Assembly (NCBI GenBank): GCA_023229725.1
Contig: JALNYR010000118.1
Span: 1-8,396 of the forward strand
DNA: 8,396 nucleotides
Source of the DNA: Dehalococcoidia bacterium
Lineage (GTDB): Bacteria > Chloroflexota > Dehalococcoidia > GIF9 > AB-539-J10
Reading direction: 5' to 3'
Shown: one piece after another, positions 1 through 5,759 of the stretch
Position numbering within the stretch: the stretch's first letter is position 1
Layout: the number at the start of each line of letters is the position of its first letter
Notes under the pieces: generated by a model
What the model was told of the DNA's origin: nothing
What the model saw: only the letters and a program-made list of their open reading frames with translations
Database searches by the model: none
Made by a program: the position numbers and the translations under genes

Positions 1-370
1 CGGTCTGCAGTATGTCCTGCATCTCGGTCGAGGTTTCGTTCAGGAGCTTCACCAGCAGCACGTGGCTATCTTCTACCGTCGTGGCGCCGGCCTCGAGGAT
101 AACCTCGCTGCCGTCGGCAGCTTCGGTCCAGGGACCCGACCACAACAGCTCGCCGCCCGCACGCTGCCAGTGCTCCTCGGCATCGATGATGAAGTTGCTG
201 AGGAAGAACAGGTCTTCGCCGACCATCAGTCGCTGCGACTGGTCCGCCACGCCGAAGGCCGTGCTGAACCAGCGCGGCACGACGGTCAACGGCTGGAAAT
301 CGCCCTGACCGAGCCTCTCGAGGACGACGATGTTGAGCGAGGAGAGCAACGTCTGCAGTTTTCTCAGCAT
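1..370 (-). CDS. N-terminal fragment of a PAS-like sensor protein, probably a histidine kinase
   Basis: The frame is open from an ATG at 370 to the left edge, giving about 123 residues, so the C-terminus is missing. The visible part reads as a cytoplasmic sensory domain with no signal peptide and no membrane segment. Residues around 50-85 (FLSNFIIDAEEHW, then GELLWSGPWTE) followed by an acidic strand (VILEAGAT) and LLVKLLNE match, from memory, a PAS-like N-terminal region found in sensor histidine kinases encoded beside small GTPases and OmpA-type proteins. In those proteins a helix and a kinase core follow, but here they lie outside the window. The start is only 6 nt after the stop codon of the GTPase gene, so translation is probably coupled and the two products probably work together. 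The ribosome site is weak (a GGGG run about 10 nt upstream). The PAS-like reading is fairly safe; the output domain is inferred and could instead be a GGDEF or cyclase domain. Confidence 0.6.
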   Translation of the reverse strand, partial: MLRKLQTLLSSLNIVVLERLGQGDFQPLTVVPRWFSTAFGVADQSQRLMVGEDLFFLSNFIIDAEEHWQRAGGELLWSGPWTEAADGSEVILEAGATTVEDSHVLLVKLLNETSTEMQDILQT

Positions 371-376
371 GGCGGA

Positions 377-901
377 CTACCCCGGCACAGAAGCATCGCC
401 CGGCTTCGCCGTAATCATGTCCCGGGAGAGCTGGAGAAACGCCTCCTCGACAGAGAGCCCTTCCTTCGCGCTGGTGATGAGCACGCGCCATCCCCTCGCC
501 TCGAGGGTCTGGATGTCGACGGGAAGGACAGTCCACTGGTCCCTCACGTCACTCTTGTTGAGGAGCACGAGAAAAGGGACGTCGCCCAGCGTTGCCTGAG
601 CCTTCTTCTGCACCTCCAGAGCCACCTCCAGAGATACGCGCCGCGTTCCATCCACGACGAGCAGGTAGCCGGACGCGCCGCGCAGATACGAGAGGCGCAC
701 TTTCTCGAAGCCGTCCTCGCCGGCAAGGTCCCACAGCACCAGAGAGACGTCGACGTCTCCCACCCGCACTTCCTTCTTGTCTATCTTCACGCCGATGGTC
801 GTCAGGTACTTCTCCGAGAACACGCCATGCACGAACCGCTTGACGAGCGATGTCTTGCCCACCGCGTAGCCGCCGAGCATGCACACTTTCTTCGATATCA
901 T
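377..901 (-). CDS. Ras/Rab-like small GTPase
   Basis: This is a single-domain P-loop GTPase of 174 residues, about the length of Ras. All five motifs are visible: G1 GGYAVGKTS at 10-18; G2 Thr35 within YLTTIG; G3 WDLAGE at 57-62; G4 NKSD at 115-118; G5 TSAK at 143-146. The numbering almost matches Ras. The residue at the position of the Ras catalytic Gln61 is Glu62. There is no C-terminal lipidation motif and no membrane segment, so the protein should be a soluble nucleotide-dependent switch. I chose the ATG at 901 because AAGGA lies 9 nt upstream and the protein then begins just before the first beta strand. A GTG at 925 would add eight residues but has a poorer ribosome site. The gene follows the membrane-anchored OmpA-N-type gene after about 70 nt and precedes the sensor gene by 6 nt, so it is probably part of one operon. 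The partner that exchanges or hydrolyses its nucleotide is unknown. Confidence 0.93.
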   Translation of the reverse strand: MISKKVCMLGGYAVGKTSLVKRFVHGVFSEKYLTTIGVKIDKKEVRVGDVDVSLVLWDLAGEDGFEKVRLSYLRGASGYLLVVDGTRRVSLEVALEVQKKAQATLGDVPFLVLLNKSDVRDQWTVLPVDIQTLEARGWRVLITSAKEGLSVEEAFLQLSRDMITAKPGDASVPG

Positions 902-971
902 TCCGTCCGGTCCTTCCAGCTTCACGCCTGCGGGCAGCCGATGCCGGCCCGCGCCGCATCGACAATCGTAC

Positions 972-1994
972 TCACCGGGGTGACGTCAGCGCAACGATTG
1001 CGAAGATGGCTATCGCGACAATGGACAGCAGTGCAACCAGCAACAGCAGCCTTTCCGTCCGGGAGGAAGCAACCGCCGGAGGGGAGCCGGCTTTCCGGGC
1101 TGCCGTCCCGGACTCTCCACCCTTCTTGCCGGTCCTGGCAACGATGAGACACGGCTCCAGAAGTTCATCCGCCTTCTCCAGGGGACCGGAGTCCCCACGG
1201 AATGCGGCCATCTCGCGGCCGAAACGGAGTTCAATCATCTCGAGCTGGGTCCTGAGGAGTGCGCTCAACTCGGCCGGAGGATTGCCCCGGACGACGGCGG
1301 CCAGCACGGCATTCGGACTCTGCTCTATCCACACACCGAGTTCACCGACGCGAAAGCTCTCCAGCGCACCCTCACCCCCTCCGAATGAATCGTGCACGAA
1401 ATCCTGGATGGCGGTGAGCATCCCGGACACGAGGTCGGCGTCCTGCGTTACGACGCCCGCAGCGGAGAGGTGGCGCAGTACGAGCCCGCTTTCCCGATGC
1501 AACAGAAAGAGTTGTTCGACCCGGTAGACCAGCGTGTGCAGCAGCACAACCTCGGCGAAGGGACGGCCCGTCCGGATGGCCTCGAGCCGCCATTTCACGT
1601 ACTTCCACGAGAACGTCATCTCGAGAGACGTGTTGAACGACTCCACCATGGTTCTCAGCGCCTCGGCTATCGACTTGCGGATGGCCGGCCCCATGACCGG
1701 ATAGAGGATATCGGCGAAGAACCGCGGGTTGGAGCGAACGGAATTGTGGATGGCACTCTCGATGATTGGACGGAGCACGACGGCGAGCTTGTCGTCCGGC
1801 GCCGCGCGAAAGGACACTGCCTCGGCGAGCACTCCGCCGATCTGCTCGGCGAGAGTCTCAGGCGACGACGTGCGCCTGTCCAGCTCCTCTATCTTGACCT
1901 GTTCAGGCCTGAGGAGCAGCCCCCGCAACTCGGCAAGACGCGAGTCGTCTTCGTTCGAGGGAGCCTCTGAGGACATGCCCCTGCCGTCAGCCAT
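972..1994 (-). CDS. OmpA-N-type cytoplasmic domain protein with C-terminal membrane anchor (no OmpA domain)
   Basis: The product is 340 residues. Residues 18-48 hold a motif (LAELRGLLLRPEQ) and 49-286 a conserved region with landmarks FFADILYPVMGPAIRKS, SFSWKY-like, EVVLLHTLVYRVEQLFLLH, QDADLVSGMLTAIQDFV and GELGVWIEQ. From memory this matches the cytoplasmic N-terminal part of a group of OmpA-family proteins encoded beside Ras-like GTPases. After a basic linker (287-314) there is one strong hydrophobic helix at about 315-336 and the protein ends with TSPR. The periplasmic peptidoglycan-binding OmpA domain normally expected after the helix is absent, so this looks like a tail-anchored protein facing the cytoplasm. 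I chose ATG 1994 because GGGAG lies 10 nt upstream; it overlaps the preceding gene by 8 nt (ATGGCTGA), which suggests coupled translation. ATG 1976 is a weaker alternative, with AGGGG too close. The function is uncharacterised; I infer an effector or scaffold of the adjacent GTPase. Confidence 0.82.
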   Translation of the reverse strand: MADGRGMSSEAPSNEDDSRLAELRGLLLRPEQVKIEELDRRTSSPETLAEQIGGVLAEAVSFRAAPDDKLAVVLRPIIESAIHNSVRSNPRFFADILYPVMGPAIRKSIAEALRTMVESFNTSLEMTFSWKYVKWRLEAIRTGRPFAEVVLLHTLVYRVEQLFLLHRESGLVLRHLSAAGVVTQDADLVSGMLTAIQDFVHDSFGGGEGALESFRVGELGVWIEQSPNAVLAAVVRGNPPAELSALLRTQLEMIELRFGREMAAFRGDSGPLEKADELLEPCLIVARTGKKGGESGTAARKAGSPPAVASSRTERLLLLVALLSIVAIAIFAIVALTSPR

Positions 1995-2445
1995 TCTTGC
2001 GGCTCTCCCGGGCGGCGGGCGCGGACTCGCCCTGCAGTCGGACCGAGGCATCAGCGAGGATGCGGGAGAGCGCGAACCGGTCAACCTTCTCCGCGTCCAG
2101 CTCCGCCAGCGAACGCTTGAGCGATGAGTGGAGTTCCTCGCGGACCTTTGCCAGCTCCTTGCGGAGCGCGCTCAGCTCATCAGCGAGCTTCTGCCTGGAC
2201 TCGGCTTCGGTTCGCGCACTCTCCTCGATGCGTGCAGCAACGCTCGCATCGATGGAGCCGATGCGCTGCTCAAGCTCTCCCCGCAGTTCGGTGTCAACTT
2301 CCTGCACCCGACCATCCAGCCGGCCGAGTCTCGTGGCAAGCTCATCCAGACTGCTGCCAAGCAGGATCTCCCGGATGCGGTCGATCTTGTCTCCGCCCTC
2401 GGCAAGGGAAGCGCCGCTGGTCTTCTCCGCTTTTGCGTCCGACAT
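1987..2445 (-). CDS. Small coiled-coil protein of the GTPase/OmpA-N module
   Basis: The product is 152 residues and highly charged. Residues 20-30 (KIDRIREILLG) form a short conserved-looking head. Residues about 33-120 show a near-continuous heptad-like pattern rich in Glu, Arg, Leu and Ala with no proline, predicting a long coiled coil. Residues about 121-140 (VDRFALSRILADASVRLQGE) form a second conserved-looking helix. The tail is disordered (SAPAARESRKNG). There is no signal peptide or membrane segment, so it is probably a cytoplasmic oligomer. From memory, small proteins with the same head, coil and tail order occur beside bacterial Ras-like GTPases and OmpA-type proteins, and I place it in that uncharacterised group. 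The start is secure: ATG 2445 is preceded by AGGAGG at about 5 nt, the best ribosome site in the window, and a promoter lies about 40 nt upstream. The stop overlaps the start of the next gene by 8 nt. Confidence 0.8.
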   Translation of the reverse strand: MSDAKAEKTSGASLAEGGDKIDRIREILLGSSLDELATRLGRLDGRVQEVDTELRGELEQRIGSIDASVAARIEESARTEAESRQKLADELSALRKELAKVREELHSSLKRSLAELDAEKVDRFALSRILADASVRLQGESAPAARESRKNG

Positions 2446-2486
2446 GGCCCCTCCTCATCCAGAGACAATCGAAAGCTACGTACACA

Positions 2487-2515
2487 AGTATAGGCTGCGA
2501 CCCTACAGCACGCAA
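2487..2515 (-). promoter_or_regulatory. Sigma70-type promoter of the coiled-coil/OmpA-N/GTPase/sensor operon
   Basis: Read on the minus strand, TTGCGT (2515-2510), a 17-nt spacer and TATACT (2492-2487) lie upstream of the coiled-coil gene. Transcription would start near 2480, giving a leader of about 35 nt. The -10 matches consensus at 5 of 6 positions; the -35 matches only at TTG. The strongest support is comparative: a promoter with the same geometry precedes the paralogous gene (3632-3660), and the two share TTGC-TGC at the -35 end and CCTATACTTG at the -10 end while their spacers differ. Confidence 0.6.
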
Positions 2516-2573
2516 ACAAGAGTGAGCCGGTCGGAGACGTCCCGGATGCCCTCACGCGACGCAGGTACGGCGC

Positions 2574-3581
2574 CTACGCGTGGTCCGACGAGGCGAAGAC
2601 CATGCACGGCTCGAGGACTGCGTCCGCCCGCTGGAAAGGCGCGGGGTCGCCGGCGAATGCCGCCAGCTCGGGCCCAAGCTGCAGCTCGACACGTTCGAGC
2701 TGCGCTCTGAGGAGCATATACAGGTCCGCAGGCGGATGGCCACGAACCACGGCTGCGAGCACCGTGCTCGGTCCCTGCTCTATCCACACGCCGAGTTCGC
2801 CTACCCGGAAGCTCTCCAGCGCCCCTTCGCCGCCCCCGAACGAATCGTGCACGAAGTCCTGGATGGCCGTGAGCATGCCGGACACCAGGTCGGCATCCTG
2901 GACCTCGACGCCCGGAGACGAGAGGTGGCGGAGGACCAGCCCGCTCTTTCGATGGAGCAGGAAGAGCTGTTCGACGCGATAGACAAGCGTGTGCAGCAGC
3001 ACGACTTCGGAGAAGGGCCTGCCGGATCGGAGCGCTTCAAACCGCCACCTGACGTACTTCCACGAGAACATCAACACCAGGGAGCGGTTGAACGACTCCG
3101 CCATGGTCCTCAGTGCCTCGGCGATGGCTTTGCGGATGACCGGGCCGATGACCGGATAGAGGATGTCCGCGAAGAACGTCGGGTCCGAGCGAATCGAGGT
3201 CCGGATTGCCCGCTCGACCGCGGGCCGGAGGGCGACCGAGAGCCTGTCATCCGGCGCATCGTGGCTCGAAATGGCATCGGCAAGCATGTCGCAAAACTGC
3301 TCGCTTATCCTCTCCGCTGCACCCGACCGGCTGTGCGCTCCCTCGTGCGCGGAGCCTCCGGAGCCTGCACCCGCACGGCGCAACGGGGCAGGCTCCGCCA
3401 TCCAATCGTGCCGGGACGGCACAACAGGGCGCGTCGTCTCTGCTTTGGAAGGCGTGTTTGTCACCGGACGGACCGGTTCGAGTCCGCTCCTCAGCTCCGT
3501 CGAGACAGCGCGTGAGGGCGACCCGGCATCCGGCGTGGTCCGCCGTCGCTGCATCCAACTGAACCAGCGGCTTCCTGCCAT
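2574..3581 (-). CDS. Soluble OmpA-N-type domain protein, paralogue of the 972-1994 product
   Basis: The product is 335 residues. Residues 93-330 align without gaps to residues 49-286 of the other copy; I count about 174 of 238 identical (73%), with runs of 10 or more identical residues in the middle (VVLLHTLVYRVEQLFLLH, QDADLVSGMLTAIQDFV). The protein ends five residues after this region, so it has neither the membrane helix of its sister nor an OmpA domain and should be cytoplasmic. The first 92 residues are unlike the sister: rich in Arg, Pro, Ser and Ala, probably disordered, and lacking the LRGLLLRPEQ motif. I chose ATG 3581 because GAGG lies 5 nt upstream and a promoter sits about 50 nt upstream; ATG 3401 has no ribosome site. 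The frame stays open further upstream to 4043, but that stretch covers two promoters and has poor starts. I infer that it is a soluble competitor or partner of the membrane-anchored copy in the GTPase pathway. It has its own promoter rather than sharing the operon's. Confidence 0.82.
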   Translation of the reverse strand: MAGSRWFSWMQRRRTTPDAGSPSRAVSTELRSGLEPVRPVTNTPSKAETTRPVVPSRHDWMAEPAPLRRAGAGSGGSAHEGAHSRSGAAERISEQFCDMLADAISSHDAPDDRLSVALRPAVERAIRTSIRSDPTFFADILYPVIGPVIRKAIAEALRTMAESFNRSLVLMFSWKYVRWRFEALRSGRPFSEVVLLHTLVYRVEQLFLLHRKSGLVLRHLSSPGVEVQDADLVSGMLTAIQDFVHDSFGGGEGALESFRVGELGVWIEQGPSTVLAAVVRGHPPADLYMLLRAQLERVELQLGPELAAFAGDPAPFQRADAVLEPCMVFASSDHA

Positions 3582-3631
3582 GGCAACCTCGGGCTTGACG
3601 CAGACCCGGCCGACCACCGGTCGCGTGCGCA

Positions 3632-3660
3632 AGTATAGGTGCTCGTCGCGATGCAGGCAA
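3632..3660 (-). promoter_or_regulatory. Sigma70-type promoter (proximal) of the soluble OmpA-N-type gene
   Basis: On the minus strand TTGCCT (3660-3655), 17 nt and TATACT (3637-3632) precede the ATG at 3581; transcription would begin near 3625 with a leader of about 44 nt. The -10 matches 5 of 6 and the -35 4 of 6. The same layout precedes the coiled-coil gene, with conservation limited to the two box regions and to CTTG-G--ACG just after the -10. That pattern is expected of a duplicated promoter and not of coding sequence. Confidence 0.6.
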
Positions 3661-3803
3661 TACAGGGACAGCACGGGGTTACACGCATGACCGGCCGGAC
3701 GAAGCGGGCGGTTCCAGAGACGAGTTCGCCGTCGCTGAGGGTGGTACTGCCCATGCGACGGCGAAGGCGAGCGAGAGGAGGTGAGAGGGATTTGGCCTGC
3801 AAT

Positions 3804-3832
3804 ATTGTATCCTCCCCCCCGGACCATGTCAA
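3804..3832 (-). promoter_or_regulatory. Near-consensus upstream promoter with a G7 tract in its spacer
   Basis: On the minus strand a perfect TTGACA (3832-3827) and TACAAT (3809-3804) are separated by exactly 17 nt, matching consensus at 11 of 12 positions. Transcription would start near 3797 and run about 215 nt to the start of the 2574-3581 gene, passing through the proximal promoter. The spacer contains seven consecutive G (3820-3814 on the minus strand). The -35 box lies inside the left arm of an inverted repeat, as an operator would. Confidence 0.55.
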
Positions 3833-3858
3833 AGTACGAACAGCGGCTCCTTTGACAT
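3826..3858. repeat. Inverted repeat, 9-bp perfect arms, 15-nt spacer (possible operator)
   Basis: ATGTCAAAG (3826-3834) and CTTTGACAT (3850-3858) are exact reverse complements. The arm centres are 24 nt apart, a distance compatible with two turns of the helix and a regulator binding both half-sites on one face. The left arm covers the -35 box of the promoter at 3804-3832. No T-tract follows on either strand, so it does not look like a terminator. Confidence 0.5.
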
Positions 3859-3930
3859 AGGTAAACCCCCGGCTTTCGCGCCCCACCGCCGACCGGAAAC
3901 ACGGCGAATTCGAGTGTCAGCGGTGCTACA

Positions 3931-4239
3931 ATGGCGGGCAGTTTGCCTCCGGCAGCCTGCCGCTTTCGAGCACGCGCCGGAGAGCCGCAGCGGGACACGT
4001 CGCACCAACGGCGGCGGTCTCGAAGGAGTCTTGCCACGAACACAAATCTCTTGCTCCGCCTCCCGGCATTCCTTGGCTGTCTGCTGTTGCTCTACGCCAT
4101 GGCTACCGGCCTCAGTTCGCAGGGTTCCGCCGGCGCCTCCGGCATGCCCGCCGCCAGCCAGCACGGCATTGCCGGGATCGTCGGCACCGTGCTCTGCATA
4201 GTGGGGATCATCCTCATCTCGCGCCGCCGCTCGCCGTAG
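3931..4239 (+). CDS. Doubtful small membrane protein
   Basis: The frame encodes up to 102 residues. The second part has two hydrophobic stretches, about residues 40-60 (LLLRLPAFLGCLLLLYAMATG) and 79-97 (HGIAGIVGTVLCIVGIILI), joined by a Gly/Ser/Ala loop and ending with RRRSP, a pattern that suits a small two-helix inner-membrane protein with a positive cytoplasmic tail. The first 35 residues are Arg/Pro rich and unconvincing. No start has a good ribosome site: ATG 3931 has none; AAGGAG at about 4023-4027 has no in-frame start at the right distance; ATG 4099 would drop the first helix. It lies 72 nt before the first MFS gene on the same strand. I recognise no family. GC-rich chance ORFs are common here, so this is a low-confidence call. 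Confidence 0.3.
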   Translation: MAGSLPPAACRFRARAGEPQRDTSHQRRRSRRSLATNTNLLLRLPAFLGCLLLLYAMATGLSSQGSAGASGMPAASQHGIAGIVGTVLCIVGIILISRRRSP

Positions 4240-4311
4240 CGGGACTGCTCCGGAGGGTCGAGGCGCAGAGGACCTCAGTCCGGTTGGTCGTCGTGACAGG
4301 GAACAGTACCG

Positions 4312-5655
4312 GTGCAGAAACGTGAGCAATCGAGCCCGCAAGCAGCAGCGGCTTCTCAACAGAGGATGCCGTCCGGGCGGCGTCCACGCCTCTTCTACGG
4401 CTGGGTCATCCTCGCCATAGGTTTCATCACCGTCGTCGGCGGCTACGCATGCCGCAACACGTTCTCGGTCTTCTACCCGGCCATCGTGGAGGAGTTCGGC
4501 TGGGCACGGGGCAATACGGCTCTCATCTTCTCCATCAACGTGCTGGTCTACGGCCTGTTCGCACCGTTCGCCGGCGGATTGGCCGACCGCTTCGGCCCGC
4601 GCTACGTCCTGGCCGCCGGAGCCATCATCATGGGGCTGGGAGTTGCACTGTGCAGCGTCGCCACCGAGAAGTGGCAGTTCTACCTCCTCTACGGCGTGGT
4701 CGCCTCCATCGGGCTCAGCGTCGCAGGCTGGACACCGGTCGTGGCGCTCGTCGGCAACTGGTTCGTGAGACGCAGGGCACTCTCGATGGGCCTCCTCGGG
4801 GCCGGCTTCGGAGCCAGCCTCATGTTCTCATATGTCGCTCAGTACCTCATCTCGGCCTTCGGCTGGCGCACCGCGTACGTCTTCGTCGGCGTCTTCGCGG
4901 CAGCAACGATAGCCCCACTCGCGTTGTTGTTCGTCCGCACTCGACCGTCGGACAAGGGAGTCTACCCGGACGGCATCACAGCCGAGGAAACCGCGCGCCT
5001 CGCAACCGCCCGCGACGCTGACGCGAGCGCCACGACGTGGAACCGGACCGAGTGGACGCTGGGACGCGCCGCACGCACGTACCAATTCTGGCTCCTGTTC
5101 TTCACCGCCTTCCTCCTCATGGGCATCGTCGAGCAGATTGCCATCGCACACCAGGTGTACTTCTACCGCGACGCCGGATACGATGCGCTGACCGCCGCCG
5201 GCTTCTACGCCATCTTCGGCGTCAGCTTCGTCCTCGGCAACCTCGCCGGGTCCATATCCGACCGCATCGGCCGGGAGCGGTTCATCATCCCGGCGTGCTT
5301 CGTCTGCGCGGCCGCCGCCTCGCTGCTGTTCGTCATACGTGACACCTCACAGCCGTGGCTGCCGCCGGTATTCGCCGCCACCTTCGGAATGAGCTTCGGC
5401 TCCATCCCGTGCGTCTACTATGCGGCCGTGGCCGACCTGTTCCACGGCAAGCACTATGGCAGGATACTCGGCACGATGGTGCTGGGGTTCGCCCTCGGCG
5501 GCACGCTCAGTCCGTGGCTCGCCGGCCACCTGTACGACACGTCCGGCTCATACACGAGCACCTTCGCGCTGCTCGTCGCGTCGATGCTGGTCACCGCGGT
5601 GCTCATCAGGATTGTCGCCCCGAGCAAACTCAGCCCGGTAGGGCGGGACAGATGA
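4312..5655 (+). CDS. MFS transporter, monocarboxylate/oxalate-formate porter type (copy 1)
   Basis: The product is 447 residues, the usual length for a 12-helix major facilitator carrier in the inner membrane. The first helix starts at FYGWVILAIGF (28-38). The N-half signature loop between helices 2 and 3 is GGLADRFGPR (88-97), and the equivalent C-half loop is GSISDRIGRER (313-323). The central cytoplasmic loop is about 208-255 with PSDKGVYPDG. The FYGW start, a long EFGW-containing first loop and these loops resemble monocarboxylate and oxalate/formate antiporter-like MFS members, so the substrate is probably a small organic anion, but this is not determined. I chose GTG 4312 because AGGGA lies 9 nt upstream; ATG 4366 has GAGG too close. 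Relative to the other two copies it has 20 extra polar N-terminal residues. It is the first gene of a tandem array of three. Confidence 0.9.
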   Translation: MQKREQSSPQAAAASQQRMPSGRRPRLFYGWVILAIGFITVVGGYACRNTFSVFYPAIVEEFGWARGNTALIFSINVLVYGLFAPFAGGLADRFGPRYVLAAGAIIMGLGVALCSVATEKWQFYLLYGVVASIGLSVAGWTPVVALVGNWFVRRRALSMGLLGAGFGASLMFSYVAQYLISAFGWRTAYVFVGVFAAATIAPLALLFVRTRPSDKGVYPDGITAEETARLATARDADASATTWNRTEWTLGRAARTYQFWLLFFTAFLLMGIVEQIAIAHQVYFYRDAGYDALTAAGFYAIFGVSFVLGNLAGSISDRIGRERFIIPACFVCAAAASLLFVIRDTSQPWLPPVFAATFGMSFGSIPCVYYAAVADLFHGKHYGRILGTMVLGFALGGTLSPWLAGHLYDTSGSYTSTFALLVASMLVTAVLIRIVAPSKLSPVGRDR

Positions 5656-5759
5656 CGGAACGACCCTGCTGTGCTTTACTGTGAAGGCTCCCCTCCGCAC
5701 CACGGTCTCCCGGCACAGCGCAGCGACACCGCAGGCGCCGGCGAGCCGGAAGAGACGTT

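Larger units (their letters stand above)
3582..4311. other. Divergent intergenic region between the signalling block and the MFS carrier array
   Basis: This stretch of about 730 nt separates minus-strand from plus-strand genes. It holds two minus-strand promoter candidates (3632-3660 and 3804-3832), a 9-bp inverted repeat (3826-3858), a C7 tract (3814-3820) and a doubtful small ORF (3931-4239). A short hairpin (CGACC, 3-nt loop, GGTCG; 3611-3623) would fall in the leader of the 2574-3581 gene. I found no tRNA, no clear terminator and no convincing plus-strand promoter for the first MFS gene. Confidence 0.6.

Noticed and set aside
62..1147. Long plus-strand ORF of 361 codons opposite the sensor, GTPase and anchored OmpA-N-type genes
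   Set aside because: It lies antisense to several well-supported genes in GC-rich DNA; its protein is rich in His, Arg and Glu with no recognisable motif, as expected of a mirror frame.
2580..3515. Plus-strand ORF of 311 codons opposite the soluble OmpA-N-type gene
   Set aside because: The opposite-strand frame of the first paralogue (1392-1970) gives a similar translation only because the genes underneath are paralogues; the composition is atypical and the minus-strand product is clearly conserved.
3491..3754. Small minus-strand ORF starting MGSTTLSDGELVSG, possibly frameshifted into the frame of the soluble OmpA-N-type gene
   Set aside because: Joining the frames gives protein-like text, but there is no ribosome site and the proximal promoter sits inside the joined segment; chance is more likely.
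3811..3863. Inverted repeat read as an intrinsic terminator
   Set aside because: The stem is AT-rich with a 15-nt loop and there is no T-tract on either side; it also lies upstream, not downstream, of the genes.
3852..3880. Plus-strand promoter using the TTGACA in the right arm of the inverted repeat
   Set aside because: At spacings of 16-18 nt the downstream hexamers are GC-rich (for example TTCGCG) and do not resemble a -10 box.
3582..4043. N-terminal extension of the soluble OmpA-N-type protein up to 4043
   Set aside because: It would cover two promoter candidates and the inverted repeat, has no good ribosome site, and its residues show no family resemblance. ATG 3581 has GAGG at 5 nt.
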